This document shows positions 63,168 to 64,000 of a stretch of 64,000 nucleotides of DNA, piece after piece. Within the stretch, counting starts at the first letter, position 1, and each line of letters starts with the position of its first letter. The DNA comes from Bacillus sp. EAC (GTDB taxonomy: Bacteria > Bacillota > Bacilli > Bacillales > Bacillaceae_G). The position numbers and the translations under genes were made by a program. The notes beneath the pieces were generated by a model, which saw only the letters and a list, made by a program, of their open reading frames with translations, did not search any database and was not told the origin of the DNA. The DNA lies in the NCBI RefSeq assembly GCF_002156875.1, contig NZ_NCSY01000010.1, positions 124,001 to 188,000 on the forward strand, written 5' to 3'.

Positions 63168-63196
63168 TTGACAATAAAATCAACTAAGTGTAAATT
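63168..63196 (+). promoter_or_regulatory. Sigma-A promoter of phaQP
   Basis: TTGACA (63168-63173), 17 bp, TAAATT (63191-63196), about 50 bp before phaQ. The -10 lies inside the palindrome described next. Confidence 0.6.
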
Positions 63197-63203
63197 ACAC
63201 TTA
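63185..63203 (+). promoter_or_regulatory. Perfect palindromic operator, probably for PhaQ
   Basis: TAAGTGTAAATTACACTTA is a perfect inverted repeat (9 bp arms, 1-bp centre) covering the phaQP -10 box. Position and symmetry fit autorepression by the PadR-type PhaQ, as known in B. megaterium. The protein-DNA link is inference. Confidence 0.65.
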
Positions 63204-63246
63204 TGGAACGATTACATTACTACGTTATAGAGAGGAACAATACTTT

Positions 63247-63678
63247 ATGACAACAAATGATAAAGAGACAAGTAAAAATAAACAACAAAACACAAAACAA
63301 GACTCCTCAGATTCGATTACATTACCAAAAAATTTCTTAGTTCCCTTTTTGCTACTAAGTCTTAAACAATGGAATATGCATGGATATAAACTAATGCAAG
63401 AATTATTCAATTTAGGCTTTACAACAATTGACTCAAGCAATGTTTACCGCATATTAAGACAACTCGAGAAAGAAAGTTATATTCAATCGAGTTGGGAGCA
63501 TGGAAATGAGGGTCCTGCTAAACGTATCTACTCAATAACAGCTGCTGGAGAAGAATATTTAAAAACATGTCATTCTTCATTCACTCAATATAATCAAATG
63601 CTCCAAACATTTTTCTCAATTTATACTAATTCTTTCTTCCCTTTTAGTAATTCTGACGAAAAGATTAACAAAGATTGA
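63247..63678 (+). CDS. phaQ: PadR-family PHA-responsive repressor PhaQ
   Basis: PhaQ is a PadR-type winged-helix repressor that in B. megaterium represses phaQ and phaP and is released by PHA. The 143-residue product has a polar N-terminal tail (1-25), the PadR core LVPFLLLSLKQWNMHGYKLM (about 31-50), recognition region IDSSNVYRILRQLEKESYIQ, the wing PAKRIYSITAAGEEYL, and a short dimerisation tail. Ribosome site AGAGAGGA lies 10-11 nt before the ATG, a slightly long spacing. A perfect palindrome lies at its promoter. Confidence 0.9.
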   Translation: MTTNDKETSKNKQQNTKQDSSDSITLPKNFLVPFLLLSLKQWNMHGYKLMQELFNLGFTTIDSSNVYRILRQLEKESYIQSSWEHGNEGPAKRIYSITAAGEEYLKTCHSSFTQYNQMLQTFFSIYTNSFFPFSNSDEKINKD

Positions 63679-63722
63679 AAATGCTTTTGCATATCAATAA
63701 TAAATTTTAGGAGGATTTAATC

Positions 63723-64000
63723 ATGTCTGAAAAAACAGTGGATATCCCAACAGAACAGGCTGCAGAGAATTTCAAAAAAATGCTTCAATATTTATTAGAT
63801 AATCAATTACAAATTCAGCAATGGACAGAGTCAATGTTACAAGAACAAGCAAAGCAATGGAAAACTTTAAACGAGCAAGTGCAAGAGCAACAAAAAAAAT
63901 CATATGAACAATTCCAAGAAATGGTCAAACTAGTTAATGAAGTAAAACCTACTCTAAATCAAGAGTCATATGAACAAACATGGAAAAAATTATTTGATCA
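63723..64000 (+). CDS. phaP: Phasin PhaP (partial, runs off the window)
   Basis: PhaP is the main granule-coating protein of Bacillus PHA granules. Only the first 92 codons are in view: MSEKTVDIPTEQAAENFKKM and then a Gln-rich, amphipathic alpha-helical stretch with no membrane segment, as in Bacillus phasins. ATG 63723 has an ideal TAGGAGGATTT site. It follows phaQ by 44 nt on the same strand, presumably in one operon controlled by PhaQ. The C-terminus is beyond the right edge. Confidence 0.88.
   Translation, partial: MSEKTVDIPTEQAAENFKKMLQYLLDNQLQIQQWTESMLQEQAKQWKTLNEQVQEQQKKSYEQFQEMVKLVNEVKPTLNQESYEQTWKKLFD

Noticed and set aside
1-64000. tRNA, rRNA, CRISPR array, transposase or prophage island
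   Set aside because: No such sequence was recognised on either strand; the only phage-like item is the isolated holin-like gene.

Overview
The window looks like chromosomal DNA of a spore-forming, AT-rich Bacillaceae species. It has no mobile island, CRISPR array, rRNA or tRNA that I could see. Three things point to Bacillaceae: protein-level resemblance to Bacillus subtilis genes recalled from memory, conserved gene order, and sporulation, motility and polyhydroxyalkanoate (PHA) genes of the Bacillus type. The class IV PHA locus (phaRBC divergent from phaQP) resembles that of Bacillus megaterium and B. cereus. I cannot fix the species.

Layout. Positions 1-13,000 hold the 'yku' neighbourhood in inverted order (dapH, ccpC, cbpB/darB, abbA, ykuK, ykuJ, ykuI, fadH, ykuE, ykyB, cheV). 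Inside it are a glutaredoxin, a lipoprotein, a four-domain c-di-GMP enzyme and a Pro/Gly repeat protein. Positions 13,000-17,500 carry genes lying between cheV and patA: a holin-like protein, a RacA-like MerR/coiled-coil protein, a KinB-like kinase and CorA. Positions 17,500-21,400 hold patA, an RDD protein, ykwC, a yodC-like nitroreductase and an ArsR regulator. Positions 21,800-27,100 form the glucose phosphotransferase locus glcT-ptsG-ptsHI, with a GlcT-type RNA switch. Positions 28,000-30,700 are nagA-nagB-nagR. Positions 30,800-38,100 are mixed: a secreted MBL-fold protein, HAD proteins, deoD, bdbC, DUF72, a PAS kinase and a YvrJ miniprotein. Positions 38,100-42,800 hold a quinone reductase and the class Ib ribonucleotide reductase operon nrdI-nrdE-nrdF. 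Positions 43,000-56,500 include ykvS, an RND exporter, an M3 peptidase, motAB, mhqR, a Spo0E-like phosphatase, mtnB and a radical SAM protein. Positions 57,200-60,500 hold a CotF-like coat protein, DUF3189, DUF421 and an FAD oxidoreductase. The PHA locus closes the window and phaP runs off the right edge.

How the genes work together. DapH and PatA are two steps of the acetylated diaminopimelate/lysine route. GlcT, PtsG, HPr and EI form a complete glucose phosphorelay; NagA and NagB feed amino sugars into glycolysis. Two possible NagR operators, one at nagA and one at ptsHI, suggest a link between these systems. AbbA, a KinB-like kinase, a PAS kinase, a Spo0E-like phosphatase and coat or germination proteins bear on sporulation. 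CheV and MotAB serve motility. PhaQ probably represses phaQP through a perfect palindrome that overlaps its promoter.

The main structure not explained by genes is a family of at least seven GC-richer dispersed repeats, 120-290 bp long. They occur in a short and a long architecture, have ends resembling inverted AGGCTGTTTTC / GAAAAGAGCCT, and always lie between genes. Several features need careful reading: frequent TTG starts, three very short genes, a promoter inside a terminator loop, and several unusually long hairpins.
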